From an uncultured Collinsella sp. (GTDB taxonomy: Bacteria; Actinomycetota; Coriobacteriia; Coriobacteriales; Coriobacteriaceae): 22,365 nt of DNA. Made by a program: the position numbers and the translations under genes. Below, piece after piece: positions 1 through 8,665 of this stretch. The stretch spans positions 1 to 22,365 of the forward strand of contig CAADTZ010000078.1 of NCBI GenBank assembly GCA_900752015.1, in the 5' to 3' direction. Numbering within the stretch: position 1 is the first letter of the stretch; each line of letters begins with the position of its first letter. The notes beneath the pieces are model-generated. The model was not told where the DNA came from. It made no database searches and worked only from the letters and a program-made list of their open reading frames with translations.

Positions 1-1090
<1,090 letters not shown>

Positions 1091-1095
1091 GGCAC

Positions 1096-4000
1096 TTACG
1101 CCTCCTTCTTGGTCGAAGCAACAGAGCTGGCGGCGGCGGGTACAGCGCCAGCGACACCACCCGCCACATCAAAGCGAGCGACATCGGCGGCGTCGGCGCG
1201 ACCGGTCACAATGTCAAACGCCAGCTCCTCGGCCTGCGCATGCGTCTTGCCGACGGCCTCGGCGGCGGCGACAATCGCCAGCACGCGCTCGTACTCGGTC
1301 GGAATGACCTTCACAAAGTGCTTGCTCATCGAGTCGAAGCTGTAGAGCAGCTTGATGCCGCGCGGGCTCTGCGTCGCGTCCACGTGCTCTTGGATGAGTG
1401 CACGAATCTGCGCCAACTCGTCGACCGTCGGGGCCTTGAGCTCCACGCTCTCGTGGTTCACGCGGGCATCGAGCGTGCCGTACTGGTCAAAGACATAGGC
1501 CACGCCACCCGTCATACCGGCGGCGAAGTTCTGCCCGACCTCGCCCAGGATGAGCGCCAGACCGCCCGTCATGTACTCGCAGCCATGGTTGCCGCAGCCC
1601 TCGACCACCACGGTGGCGCCGGAGTTGCGCACGGCAAAACGCTGGCCGGCAAGACCGTTAATGAAGCCGCGGCCGCTCGTGGCACCAAAGAACGCAACGT
1701 TGCCCACGATGATGTTCTCGTCGAACTTGTAGGTCGCATGCGGGTTGGGGCGCACCGACACCTCGCCGCCCGAAAGGCCCTTGCCAAAGTAGTCGTTGGC
1801 GTCGCCGCACACGTTGAGCGTAATGCCGCGTGGCAGGAAGGCGCCAAAGCTCTGACCGGCCGAACCATCGCAATCGATGGTGATGGAGCCGGCGGGCAGG
1901 CCCTCGGGATGCGCCTTGGTCACCGCGTTGCCCAAGATGGTGCCCACGCAGCGGTTGACGTTGGCGATATCGGCGCGGAAGCGAATCGGACGCAGGTGCG
2001 CACGGGCATCGGCCGTATAGGGCACAAACAACGTGGAGTCGAGCGTCTTGTCGAGCTCGCTGTCCGCGGCCATCTGTGGCAGGAAGTGGCGACCGTCGGC
2101 GCCCGGAATATGGGCACCGAACTCGCAGGTCGCGCTCGCCAGCACGGGCGACAGATCGAGCAGGTTTGCTTTGCGGTTGCCCGGGACCTCGATCTGGCGC
2201 AAGCACTCAGGATGACCGACCATCTCGTCGATGGTGCGGAAGCCCAGGCTCGCCATGACCTCACGCAGCTGCTCGGCAACAAAGAGCATAAAGTGCTCAA
2301 CGTGCTCGGGCTTGCCGCGGAAGCCGCGACGCAAGCGACAGTTTTGCGTGGCAATGCCGGCCGGGCAGGTATCCTGCTGGCAGTCGCGCTGCATGAGGCA
2401 GCCCATGGAGATGAGCGGCATGGTCGCAAAGCCAAACTCCTCGGCACCCAGCAGGCAGGCGACGGCGACGTCGGTGCCGTCCATGAGCTTGCCATCGGCC
2501 TCGAGCACCACGCGTGAGCGCAAACCGTTTTGCAGCAGCGTCTGCTGGGCCTCGGCAAGGCCAAGCTCCAGCGGCAGACCCGCGTGCCAGATAGAGTCGC
2601 GCGCAGCGGCACCCGAGCCGCCATTGTGGCCGCTGATCAAGATCTTGTCGGCAGCGCCCTTGGCCACGCCGGTGGCGATGGTGCCGACGCCGGCCTCGCT
2701 GACCAGCTTGACCGACACGCGCGCGCCGGGGTTGGCGTTCTTAAGATCGAAGATAAGCTCTGCCAAGTCCTCGATGGAGTAGATGTCGTGGTGCGGCGGA
2801 GGCGAAATCAGGCCGATGCCGGGCGTGGACTGACGGACCTCGGCAATCCAGGGGTAGACCTTCTTGCCGGGCAGGTGACCGCCCTCACCGGGCTTGGCGC
2901 CCTGGGCCATCTTGATCTGAATCTCGAAGGCGCTGCACAGGTAGCGGCTCGTCACGCCAAAGCGCGCGCTTGCCACCTGCTTGATGGCGGAGTTCTTGGA
3001 GTCACCGTTAGCCAGCGGGGTCTCGCGACGCGGGTCCTCGCCGCCCTCGCCCGAGTTGGAACGGCCGTGCAGGCGGTTCATGGCGATGGCCATGCACTCG
3101 TGTGCTTCCTTGCTGATGGAGCCGTACGACATGGCGCCGGTGTTAAAGCGGCGGACGATGTTGAGCGCGGGCTCCACCTCGTCGAGCGAAACCGGCGTGC
3201 GACCGTTGACATTAAAGTCCAGCAGGTCACGCAGGCGCACGGCACGGCCGGTGCGGTGCAGGCGGGCGCTGTACTCCTTAAAGGTGTCGTAGCTGTCCTC
3301 GCGGCAGGCGGTCTGCAGCAGGTAGACGGTCTGCGGGTCGATAAGGTGATCCTCGCCGCCGAGCGGGCGCCACTTGGTCAGACCTAGCGTGGGCAGCTGA
3401 TCGGGAGCCGGGCTCTTAAGGATAGCGAGCGCGGCGTCGTAGCGCTCATTCTGCTCGCGCTCGACGTCCTCGACACCCATACCGCCCACACGGCTCACCG
3501 TGCCGGCGAAGTACGCGTTGACGAACTCCGGAGTGAAGCCCACGGCCTCGAAGATCTGTGCCGAATGGTAGCTCTGCACCGTGGAGATGCCCATCTTGGA
3601 CATGATGGAGACGATGCCGGCGGTCGCAGCCTTGTTGTAGTTGGCGATGCCCTGCTCAGCTGTCACGTCCAGATCGCCGTGCGCCGCCAAGTCGCGAATG
3701 CACGCATGCGCGTTGTACGGATAGATGCCGCTCGCGGAGTAGCCCACCAGCGCCGCAAAGTCGTGCGGGGACACGGCGTCGCCACACTCCACCACGATGT
3801 CGGCAAAGGTACGCACGCCGGCGCGGATCAGGTGGTTGTGCACGCAGCCCACGGCGAGCAGCGACGGCACGGGCACCTCACCCGCAGCGGCGCGATCGCT
3901 CAACACCACGATGTTCACGCCGTCGCGGACCGCAGCCTCAACATCCTTTGCAAGCTGCTTGAGCGCAGCCTGCAGCGCGCCCTCGCCGGCGTCGCGGCGG

Positions 4001-5793
4001 TACACGGCACGGAAACGGCGGGTCTTAAAGCCCACGCGGTCGATGGCGCAGATACGCTCGAACTCCTCCTCGCTCAGCAGCGGACGCTCCAAGCGCACCA
4101 GCTGGCAGGCCGTGCGGGAATCCTCGAGCAGGTTGCCGTGGTTGCCCAGGTAGAGCGTGGTCGAGGTGACCATATGCTCGCGCAGGGCATCGATCGGCGG
4201 GTTCGTGACCTGGGCGAACAGCTGATAGAAGTAGTCGAAGAACGAGCGCGTCTTCTTGGACAGGCAGGCCAGCGGCGCATCGATACCCATCGAGGCGAGC
4301 GGCGCCTTGCCCTGCTGGGCCATGGGACGCACGACTTCGTCAACATCATCCCAGTGATACCCGAGCTTGGCCATGCGCACGGCGGCGGGCACCTCGGTAT
4401 CCTCGGCGGGCGTGGGCGCGACGGGCTTGTCGAGCGCGTCGACGGTCAGCGTCTCCTCGGCGATCCAGTCGCGATAGGGCTTTTCCTTGGCGTAACGGGC
4501 GCGCAGCTCGTCGTTGTAGATGACGCGGCCGCGGGCAAAATCGACCTCGAGCATCTGGCCCGGTCCCAGACAGCCGCTCGTCAGGATGTTCTCGGGGCTC
4601 ACCTCGATGGTGCCCACCTCGCTTGCCAGCATAAAGCGACCGTCGCGCGTCACATAGTAGCGGGCGGGACGCAGGCCGTTACGGTCGAGGGCGGCACCCA
4701 GCGTGCGACCGTCGGTAAAGGCGATGGCCGCCGGGCCATCCCACGGCTCCATGAGCATGGACTGGTAAGCGTCGTAGGCGCGGCGCTCCTCACTCAGGCT
4801 GTCGTTGTGGTCCCACGGCTCGGGCAACAGCATGGACGCGGCACGCGTAAGCGGGCGACCGTTCATGACCAAAAACTCAAGCACGTTGTCCAGAATCGCG
4901 GAATCGGAGCCCTCGCGGTTGATGATGGGCATCACGCGCTCAAGATCGTGCTGCAGCACGGGGCTGTACAGGTTGGGTTCGCGGGCGCGGATCCAGTTGA
5001 CGTTGCCCTTGAGGGTGTTGATCTCGCCGTTGTGGATGATAAAGCGGTTGGGGTGCGCGCGCTCCCAGCTGGGTGTAGTGTTGGTGGAGTAGCGCGAGTG
5101 GACGAGCGCCACGGCCGTTTTGACGGCGGCGTCGTTGAGATCGATGAAGAAGCGGCGCATCTGCGTGGCGACCAGCATGCCCTTGTACACGATGGTGCGC
5201 GAGCTCATGGAGCACACATAGAAGATCTTGTCGCGCAGGGCAAACTCGGCGTCGGCCTTCTTTTCGATGGTGCGGCGGCACACGTACAGGCGGCGCTCGA
5301 AGGCGTCGCCGGCGGGCGTGTCGTCCGGACGGCCCAGGAAGGCCTGCAGGATAGTGGGCATGCAGGCGCGGGCCGTCTCGCCCAGGTCGTGCGGGTCGAC
5401 CGGCACCTCGCGCCAAAAGAGCAGCGGCACGCCGGCCTCGGCGCAACCCTCCTCAAACACGCGGCGGGCATCCTCTACGCCCTTGTTGTCCTGCGGGAAG
5501 AACAGCATGGCCACGCCATAGTCGCCCTCTGCCGGCAGAATCTGGCCGCACTTTTGAGCCTCTTTACGGAAAAAGTGATGCGGAACCTGGAACAGGATGC
5601 CGGCGCCGTCGCCGGTGTTCTTCTCGAGTCCCGTACCGCCGCGGTGCTCCAAGTTGACCAGAATGGACAGCGCGTCGTCCAGAATCTGGTGATGGCGCTC
5701 GCCGTTGATATCGGCAAGCGCGCCGATGCCACATGCATCGTGGTCGAATTCGGGGCGATAAAGGCCCTGCTGCTGAGCGGAATCTGCCTGCAT
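1096..5793 (-). CDS. gltB: Glutamate synthase large (alpha) subunit GltB
   Basis: This is the large subunit of glutamate synthase. It hydrolyses glutamine, channels the ammonia and reductively aminates 2-oxoglutarate. At 1565 residues it is near the usual length of about 1500. A short propeptide ends at HDACGIG, and C21 is the predicted nucleophile exposed by self-cleavage. The order is class II glutamine amidotransferase (about 21-430), central domain, FMN-binding synthase domain (about 820-1200) and C-terminal GXGXG beta-helix. The 3Fe-4S motif is C-x5-C-x4-C in CLMQRDCQQDTCPAG, coded near 2350-2405. The ATG at 5793 has a strong GGGGAGG about 7 nt upstream. The large plus-strand reading frames opposite this gene are codon-bias shadows. 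It is the first gene of gltBD, and its upstream region holds the 80-bp hairpin array, which may lie in its leader or control region (inference). Confidence 0.98.
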   Translation of the reverse strand: MQADSAQQQGLYRPEFDHDACGIGALADINGERHHQILDDALSILVNLEHRGGTGLEKNTGDGAGILFQVPHHFFRKEAQKCGQILPAEGDYGVAMLFFPQDNKGVEDARRVFEEGCAEAGVPLLFWREVPVDPHDLGETARACMPTILQAFLGRPDDTPAGDAFERRLYVCRRTIEKKADAEFALRDKIFYVCSMSSRTIVYKGMLVATQMRRFFIDLNDAAVKTAVALVHSRYSTNTTPSWERAHPNRFIIHNGEINTLKGNVNWIRAREPNLYSPVLQHDLERVMPIINREGSDSAILDNVLEFLVMNGRPLTRAASMLLPEPWDHNDSLSEERRAYDAYQSMLMEPWDGPAAIAFTDGRTLGAALDRNGLRPARYYVTRDGRFMLASEVGTIEVSPENILTSGCLGPGQMLEVDFARGRVIYNDELRARYAKEKPYRDWIAEETLTVDALDKPVAPTPAEDTEVPAAVRMAKLGYHWDDVDEVVRPMAQQGKAPLASMGIDAPLACLSKKTRSFFDYFYQLFAQVTNPPIDALREHMVTSTTLYLGNHGNLLEDSRTACQLVRLERPLLSEEEFERICAIDRVGFKTRRFRAVYRRDAGEGALQAALKQLAKDVEAAVRDGVNIVVLSDRAAAGEVPVPSLLAVGCVHNHLIRAGVRTFADIVVECGDAVSPHDFAALVGYSASGIYPYNAHACIRDLAAHGDLDVTAEQGIANYNKAATAGIVSIMSKMGISTVQSYHSAQIFEAVGFTPEFVNAYFAGTVSRVGGMGVEDVEREQNERYDAALAILKSPAPDQLPTLGLTKWRPLGGEDHLIDPQTVYLLQTACREDSYDTFKEYSARLHRTGRAVRLRDLLDFNVNGRTPVSLDEVEPALNIVRRFNTGAMSYGSISKEAHECMAIAMNRLHGRSNSGEGGEDPRRETPLANGDSKNSAIKQVASARFGVTSRYLCSAFEIQIKMAQGAKPGEGGHLPGKKVYPWIAEVRQSTPGIGLISPPPHHDIYSIEDLAELIFDLKNANPGARVSVKLVSEAGVGTIATGVAKGAADKILISGHNGGSGAAARDSIWHAGLPLELGLAEAQQTLLQNGLRSRVVLEADGKLMDGTDVAVACLLGAEEFGFATMPLISMGCLMQRDCQQDTCPAGIATQNCRLRRGFRGKPEHVEHFMLFVAEQLREVMASLGFRTIDEMVGHPECLRQIEVPGNRKANLLDLSPVLASATCEFGAHIPGADGRHFLPQMAADSELDKTLDSTLFVPYTADARAHLRPIRFRADIANVNRCVGTILGNAVTKAHPEGLPAGSITIDCDGSAGQSFGAFLPRGITLNVCGDANDYFGKGLSGGEVSVRPNPHATYKFDENIIVGNVAFFGATSGRGFINGLAGQRFAVRNSGATVVVEGCGNHGCEYMTGGLALILGEVGQNFAAGMTGGVAYVFDQYGTLDARVNHESVELKAPTVDELAQIRALIQEHVDATQSPRGIKLLYSFDSMSKHFVKVIPTEYERVLAIVAAAEAVGKTHAQAEELAFDIVTGRADAADVARFDVAGGVAGAVPAAASSVASTKKEA

Positions 5794-5976
5794 CGCGATC
5801 CTCCCCTAGATATTTAGACAGTCAGTTGAATAGGCATACTAGGAGCATCGCCGACCCGTTGTGTTTCCCACCCGTTTCGAAACAATCGCGTAACGCACGC
5901 CCTACGAGTGGACACCGCCGACCTCAAGGACGGCAACAAGGGCCCAAGTTCGACCTGTAAACTCACCGCTTCAAAC

Positions 5977-6194
5977 ATCTCAATCTGTAACAGGAGGAGC
6001 CGATTTTGGCGCTTAGATGTTACAGATTGAGATTTTCTGCAGGACAGTTTTGGTTTATCTCAATCTGTAACATGAAGGGCCGGTTTTTGCAGCTAACTGT
6101 TACAGATCGAGATATTCCATAGGACCATTTCTTCTTGTCTTGATCTGTAACACCTAGACCCAATTTCCATCCCTAGTTGTTACAGATCAAGACA
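5977..6194. repeat. Three tandem inverted-repeat units, exact 80-bp period (array 1)
   Basis: The left arms start at 5977, 6057 and 6137, and the right arms start at 6018, 6098 and 6178. Every unit therefore has a 25-nt centre and the unit repeats exactly every 80 bp. The arm consensus is ATCTCAATCTGTAACA. Unit 1 arms pair perfectly over 16 bp. Unit 3 arms pair perfectly over 17 bp, although both differ from consensus at three positions (GTCTTGATCTGTAACA). Unit 2 has one non-Watson-Crick position, which is a G-U wobble in the minus-strand RNA but an A-C mismatch in the plus-strand RNA. Taking the arm as 15 bp, all centres and spacers are 25 nt, giving a 40-bp pitch with alternating orientation. 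Centres of units 1 and 2 agree at about 15 of 25 positions, so the whole 80 bp looks like a degenerate tandem repeat whose arms were kept. Confidence 0.93.
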
Positions 6195-6250
6195 TTTCGG
6201 CAACTCCCTTTCACCATCCTATTCAAATACAATAATTTTGTTAGTCATGG

Positions 6251-6279
6251 TTAACTTTTGAGCCTAAAACGGGTATCCT
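6251..6279 (+). promoter_or_regulatory. Weak candidate promoter for mntH
   Basis: TTAACT (6251-6256) and TATCCT (6274-6279) are separated by 17 bp, each matching four of six sigma-70-type consensus positions, and lie 36 nt before the mntH ATG. A TACAAT at 6228-6233 is a better -10 but lacks a matching -35. No metalloregulator operator was recognised. Confidence 0.3.
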
Positions 6280-6315
6280 TTGCGGCGTCAAACAAACGGC
6301 ACGCAGGAGCTCACC

Positions 6316-7572
6316 ATGCTCAACCATCTCAAACAACACTTTGGCTCCCGACGCACCGGTGGTCACGGAGGCCTAGACATTGCGCGGCACATCGGCCCCG
6401 GGCTGCTCGTGACCGTCGGCTTTATTGACCCGGGCAACTGGGCCTCCAATATGGCCGCGGGCTCGCAGTTTGGCTACGCGCTGCTGTGGATCGTCACACT
6501 GTCCACGATTATGCTCATTGTGCTGCAGCACAACGCGGCGCACTTGGGCATCGCCACGGGCGCCTGCCTTGCCGAGGCCACGACCCGCTTTCTCCCCCGC
6601 TTCGTTGGGCGCACGGTGCTCGCCAGTGCCTACCTCGCGACCATCGCCACCGCCATGGCCGAGATCCTGGGCGGCGCGATTGCGCTCCAGATGCTCTTTG
6701 GACTGCCCGTGCGTGCCGGCTGCGTCATCGTGGCAGCAGTATCGATGGCGATGCTCATGACGAGCTCCTACAAGCGTGCCGAGCGCTGGATTATCGCCTT
6801 CGTAGGCGTGGTAGGACTCTCGTTTTTGGCCGAGCTTGCACTAGTCAAGGTCGACTGGCCGCAAGCCGCCGCAAGCTGGATCACGCCCAGTATGCCCACT
6901 GGCTCTGCCGCGATTATCGTGAGTGTCCTGGGTGCGGTCGTTATGCCCCACAACCTCTTTCTACACTCCGAGGTCATCCAATCCATGCATTTCGAAGGCC
7001 AAGGCGAGCAGGTTATCGAAGAGCGTCTGCGCTATGAGCTCTTCGACACGCTCTTTTCGATGGGCGTGGGCTGGGCAATCAACTCGGCCATGGTCATCCT
7101 GGCCGCAACGACCTTCTTTGCGCACGGCATTGTCGTAGACGACCTCGCCGTCGCAGCGGACACGCTCTCCCCCATTCTGGGCCCAGCAAGCTCGACAATC
7201 TTTGCGGTGGCGCTGCTGTTTGCGGGCCTCTCGAGTAGTGTGACGGCAGGCATGGCGGCAGGCACCATCACCGCGGGCATGTTCGACGAGGAATACGACA
7301 TCCACGACCGGCACTCATCGATTGGAGTGGCGGTCTGTTTCGTCGGCGCAGTGGCGGCGTGCCTGATCGTCCCGAATCCTTTTGAGGGTCTCATCTGGAG
7401 TCAGGCGCTGTTGTCGCTTCAGTTGCCGATTACGGTCTTTGTGCTCATACGACTCACCAGTTCGCCCCGCGTCATGGGCAAATACGCCAACTCGCGCCCG
7501 CTCAACACGCTGCTCGTAGGGATCGGTGCCATCGTGACGGCTCTCGACATCGTGCTGCTAACGGGAATGTAA
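6316..7572 (+). CDS. mntH: Nramp-family divalent metal (Mn/Fe) transporter, MntH-like
   Basis: This is a proton-coupled importer of Mn(II)/Fe(II) in the cytoplasmic membrane. The 418-residue protein is strongly hydrophobic, with about 11 membrane segments. It carries the first-helix metal motif DPGNW and the sixth-helix motif AVVMPHNLFLHS; the D, N and M residues and the A three before M match canonical Nramp metal-binding positions, so it is not the Mg-type NRMT subgroup. I chose the ATG at 6316 because AGGAG (6305-6309) precedes it by 6 nt; an in-frame TTG at 6280 has no such site. It is one of only two plus-strand genes. It is flanked upstream by hairpin array 1 and downstream by a partial copy of the same motif. 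Substrate preference (Mn versus Fe) is inferred from the family. Confidence 0.95.
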   Translation: MLNHLKQHFGSRRTGGHGGLDIARHIGPGLLVTVGFIDPGNWASNMAAGSQFGYALLWIVTLSTIMLIVLQHNAAHLGIATGACLAEATTRFLPRFVGRTVLASAYLATIATAMAEILGGAIALQMLFGLPVRAGCVIVAAVSMAMLMTSSYKRAERWIIAFVGVVGLSFLAELALVKVDWPQAAASWITPSMPTGSAAIIVSVLGAVVMPHNLFLHSEVIQSMHFEGQGEQVIEERLRYELFDTLFSMGVGWAINSAMVILAATTFFAHGIVVDDLAVAADTLSPILGPASSTIFAVALLFAGLSSSVTAGMAAGTITAGMFDEEYDIHDRHSSIGVAVCFVGAVAACLIVPNPFEGLIWSQALLSLQLPITVFVLIRLTSSPRVMGKYANSRPLNTLLVGIGAIVTALDIVLLTGM

Positions 7573-7617
7573 TTGAGATGGCGTGACTGTCCAGATATAA
7601 CGTCTCAATCTGTAACA
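7572..7617. repeat. Degenerate copy of the array 1 motif just after mntH
   Basis: TCTCAATCTGTAACA at 7603-7617 is identical to the array 1 arm. ATTGAGAT at 7572-7579 matches the outer half of an opposing arm and overlaps the last base of the mntH stop codon. The gap between them is 24 nt where array 1 has 25, so the pair has the geometry of an inter-unit junction. The intact arm is also followed by TGAGAC at 7619-7624 region, allowing a short stem (GTCTCA/TGAGAC) before TTTT, a possible weak plus-strand terminator. Confidence 0.75.
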
Positions 7618-7642
7618 CGTGAGACCGTTTTAAACCGTCAGA

Positions 7643-7684
7643 TAAATCAAAAGGGTCCCGGCCGAGAATTCGACCGGGACCCTT
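7643..7684 (-). terminator. Rho-independent terminator after the rubredoxin gene
   Basis: AAGGGTCCCGG (7651-7661) pairs with CCGGGACCCTT (7674-7684). On the minus strand the stem is followed by TTTTGATTT. It lies about 40 bp past the rubredoxin stop. For the convergent mntH the same stem could act from the other side but lacks a good T run. Confidence 0.85.
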
Positions 7685-7723
7685 GGACAGAGCTATGTTC
7701 GGCTTTCGCCGTGTGTCTACGAG

Positions 7724-7867
7724 CTACTCCTCGACGAGCTCAAACTGATCGGGACCAACGCCGCACACCGGGCACACGTAATCCTCGGGCAGCTCGGGCG
7801 TGTCGACCTCAACCTCGTAACCGCAAACGGTGCACACAAACTTATACGTCTTCTTCTCCTCAGCCAT
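7724..7867 (-). CDS. Rubredoxin, 47 residues
   Basis: This is a small Fe(Cys)4 electron carrier. The cysteines are C12, C15, C32 and C35, in the patterns CTVCGYE and CPVCGVGPDQFE, typical of rubredoxins. It is slightly shorter than the usual 52-54 residues, with a compressed segment between the two pairs, as in the rubredoxin tails fused to flavoproteins. The ATG at 7867 has GAGGAG just upstream. A promoter of its own lies at 7911-7938, and a strong terminator follows the gene. The next gene upstream on the same strand encodes a flavin reductase-like domain; in clostridia and Moorella these two domains are often fused as high-molecular-weight rubredoxin (Hrb), an electron donor to flavodiiron proteins. 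I infer an oxygen or peroxide defence role. Confidence 0.93.
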   Translation of the reverse strand: MAEEKKTYKFVCTVCGYEVEVDTPELPEDYVCPVCGVGPDQFELVEE

Positions 7868-7910
7868 GATGTTCTCCTCTCGAACGTGACTGCTGGTGTA
7901 CTTACTTATT

Positions 7911-7938
7911 AGTATATATTCTCAATAACATAATGCAA
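7911..7938 (-). promoter_or_regulatory. Promoter of the rubredoxin gene
   Basis: On the minus strand TTGCAT (7933-7938) is followed after 16 bp by TATACT (7911-7916), about 44 nt before the rubredoxin start. The region is markedly AT-rich compared with its surroundings. It implies that rubredoxin can be made independently of the flavin reductase gene. Confidence 0.65.
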
Positions 7939-7955
7939 GTATTTTTAGAACATTT

Positions 7956-8459
7956 CTAGCCTTGATACGACGAGGCTTTGGGCGGCGTCTTGCCCTTTAG
8001 CACCTTGTGATAGTAGTCGTACGTCAGCGGCGTCTCGTCGCTCAGGCGCTCGGCATCCTCGACCTCGCCAATAAACAGCAGATGCGTGCCCACATCCACA
8101 GTGTCGATCAAACGGCAGCTAAACAGGGCCGCCGCATGCTCGGGCACATAGGGCATGCCCAGAGCCGTCTCGCGGGTCTCGTATTTGGCAAACTTGTCAT
8201 AATCGCTGCTGGTGCGGAACCCAAAGTTACCGATGTAGAGCATGTCGGCGGTCTGATCGATCACGGTCAGCGCGAACGCTTTGGCCGATGCGATGACGCC
8301 CGAGGTGACATTGTCCTTGTTCACGGCAATCGAGATGCGCGGCGGGGCGGACGTCACCTGCACCGCTGTGTTGATAACGCAGCCGGCACGCAGCCCGTCG
8401 GCCGCGGCACTCACCACATACAGGCCGCTCGGCATGGCAAAGAACGCAGTTTTGTCCAT
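7956..8459 (-). CDS. Flavin reductase-like FMN-binding protein (Hrb N-domain type)
   Basis: This is a 167-residue protein of the flavin reductase-like split-barrel family, expected to bind FMN. It begins MDKTAFFAMPSGLYVVSA and contains TSAPPRISIAVNKDN, followed by GFRTSSDYDKF and DVGTHLLFIGEVEDAE. This layout is what I know from the N-terminal domain of clostridial high-molecular-weight rubredoxins, which move electrons from NADH to flavodiiron proteins. The ATG at 8459 is preceded by TAGGGGAG with 8 nt spacing. An upstream in-frame extension to 8651 is rejected because it runs through the smpB terminator and hairpin. The C-terminus ends after PPKASSYQG, where fused homologues continue into rubredoxin; here rubredoxin is the next gene, 88 bp on. 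Redox partners are inferred. Confidence 0.88.
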   Translation of the reverse strand: MDKTAFFAMPSGLYVVSAAADGLRAGCVINTAVQVTSAPPRISIAVNKDNVTSGVIASAKAFALTVIDQTADMLYIGNFGFRTSSDYDKFAKYETRETALGMPYVPEHAAALFSCRLIDTVDVGTHLLFIGEVEDAERLSDETPLTYDYYHKVLKGKTPPKASSYQG

Positions 8460-8510
8460 AACGATCACTCCCCTAGCTCGGGTTGGAACCTCATGAATGT
8501 ATGTACCCAC

Positions 8511-8544
8511 AAAAAAGGCGGCACCCATAACGGACGCCGCCTTT
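8511..8544 (-). terminator. Rho-independent terminator of the smpB transcript
   Basis: AAAGGCGGC (8514-8522) pairs perfectly with GCCGCCTTT (8536-8544). On the minus strand the stem runs into six T residues. It ends the TPR-smpB unit and separates it from the flavin reductase gene downstream. Confidence 0.88.
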
Positions 8545-8586
8545 GAGACATATGTGTCAGAACAGTAAGAAAGATGAGACGCCCGC

Positions 8587-8653
8587 AGTTGCGGTGAAAT
8601 AGGGACTGAATAGCCCCTCAAACAGGCAAAACAGTCCGTATTCCACCGCAACT
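8587..8653 (-). repeat. 67-nt long hairpin in the smpB 3' region
   Basis: AGTTGCGGTGAAATA (8587-8601) pairs with TATTCCACCGCAACT (8639-8653) at 14 of 15 positions. A second stem, GGACTG (8603-8608) with CAGTCC (8632-8637), follows after a one-base internal mismatch and encloses a 23-nt loop. The single odd pair is a G-U wobble in minus-strand RNA but A-C in plus-strand RNA, which favours the smpB transcript. It begins about 12 nt after the smpB stop and lies before that transcript's terminator. It has no T run of its own, so it could be a 3'-end stabiliser, a processed small RNA, or an interspersed palindromic repeat. Confidence 0.8.
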
Positions 8654-8665
8654 TATACAGAGTGC

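Larger units (their letters stand above)
5794..6315. other. 522-bp non-coding region between divergent gltB and mntH
   Basis: No convincing coding sequence is seen here. From left to right it holds the gltB ribosome-binding site (GGGGAGG), about 150 bp with no recognised element, the three-unit hairpin array, and an AT-richer stretch (about 6195-6280) with weak promoter-like hexamers for mntH. No confident promoter for gltB was found, so it is unclear whether the array is transcribed as part of the gltB leader. Confidence 0.8.

Noticed and set aside
3565..5817. 750-residue plus-strand reading frame opposite gltB
   Set aside because: Same reason: an exact shadow of gltB with atypical composition and no ribosome-binding site tied to a plausible start.
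5977..6194. CRISPR array
   Set aside because: The repeated arms alternate in orientation, are only 15-16 bp, and their spacers are related to one another. There are no cas genes.
8460..8651. N-terminal extension of the flavin reductase frame to 8651
   Set aside because: It would pass through the smpB terminator and the long hairpin. The ATG at 8459 has a good ribosome-binding site and fits the family N-terminus.
8587..8653. tmRNA (ssrA) gene near smpB
   Set aside because: Only 67 nt, with no tRNA-Ala-like acceptor or T-arm and no tag-peptide reading frame.
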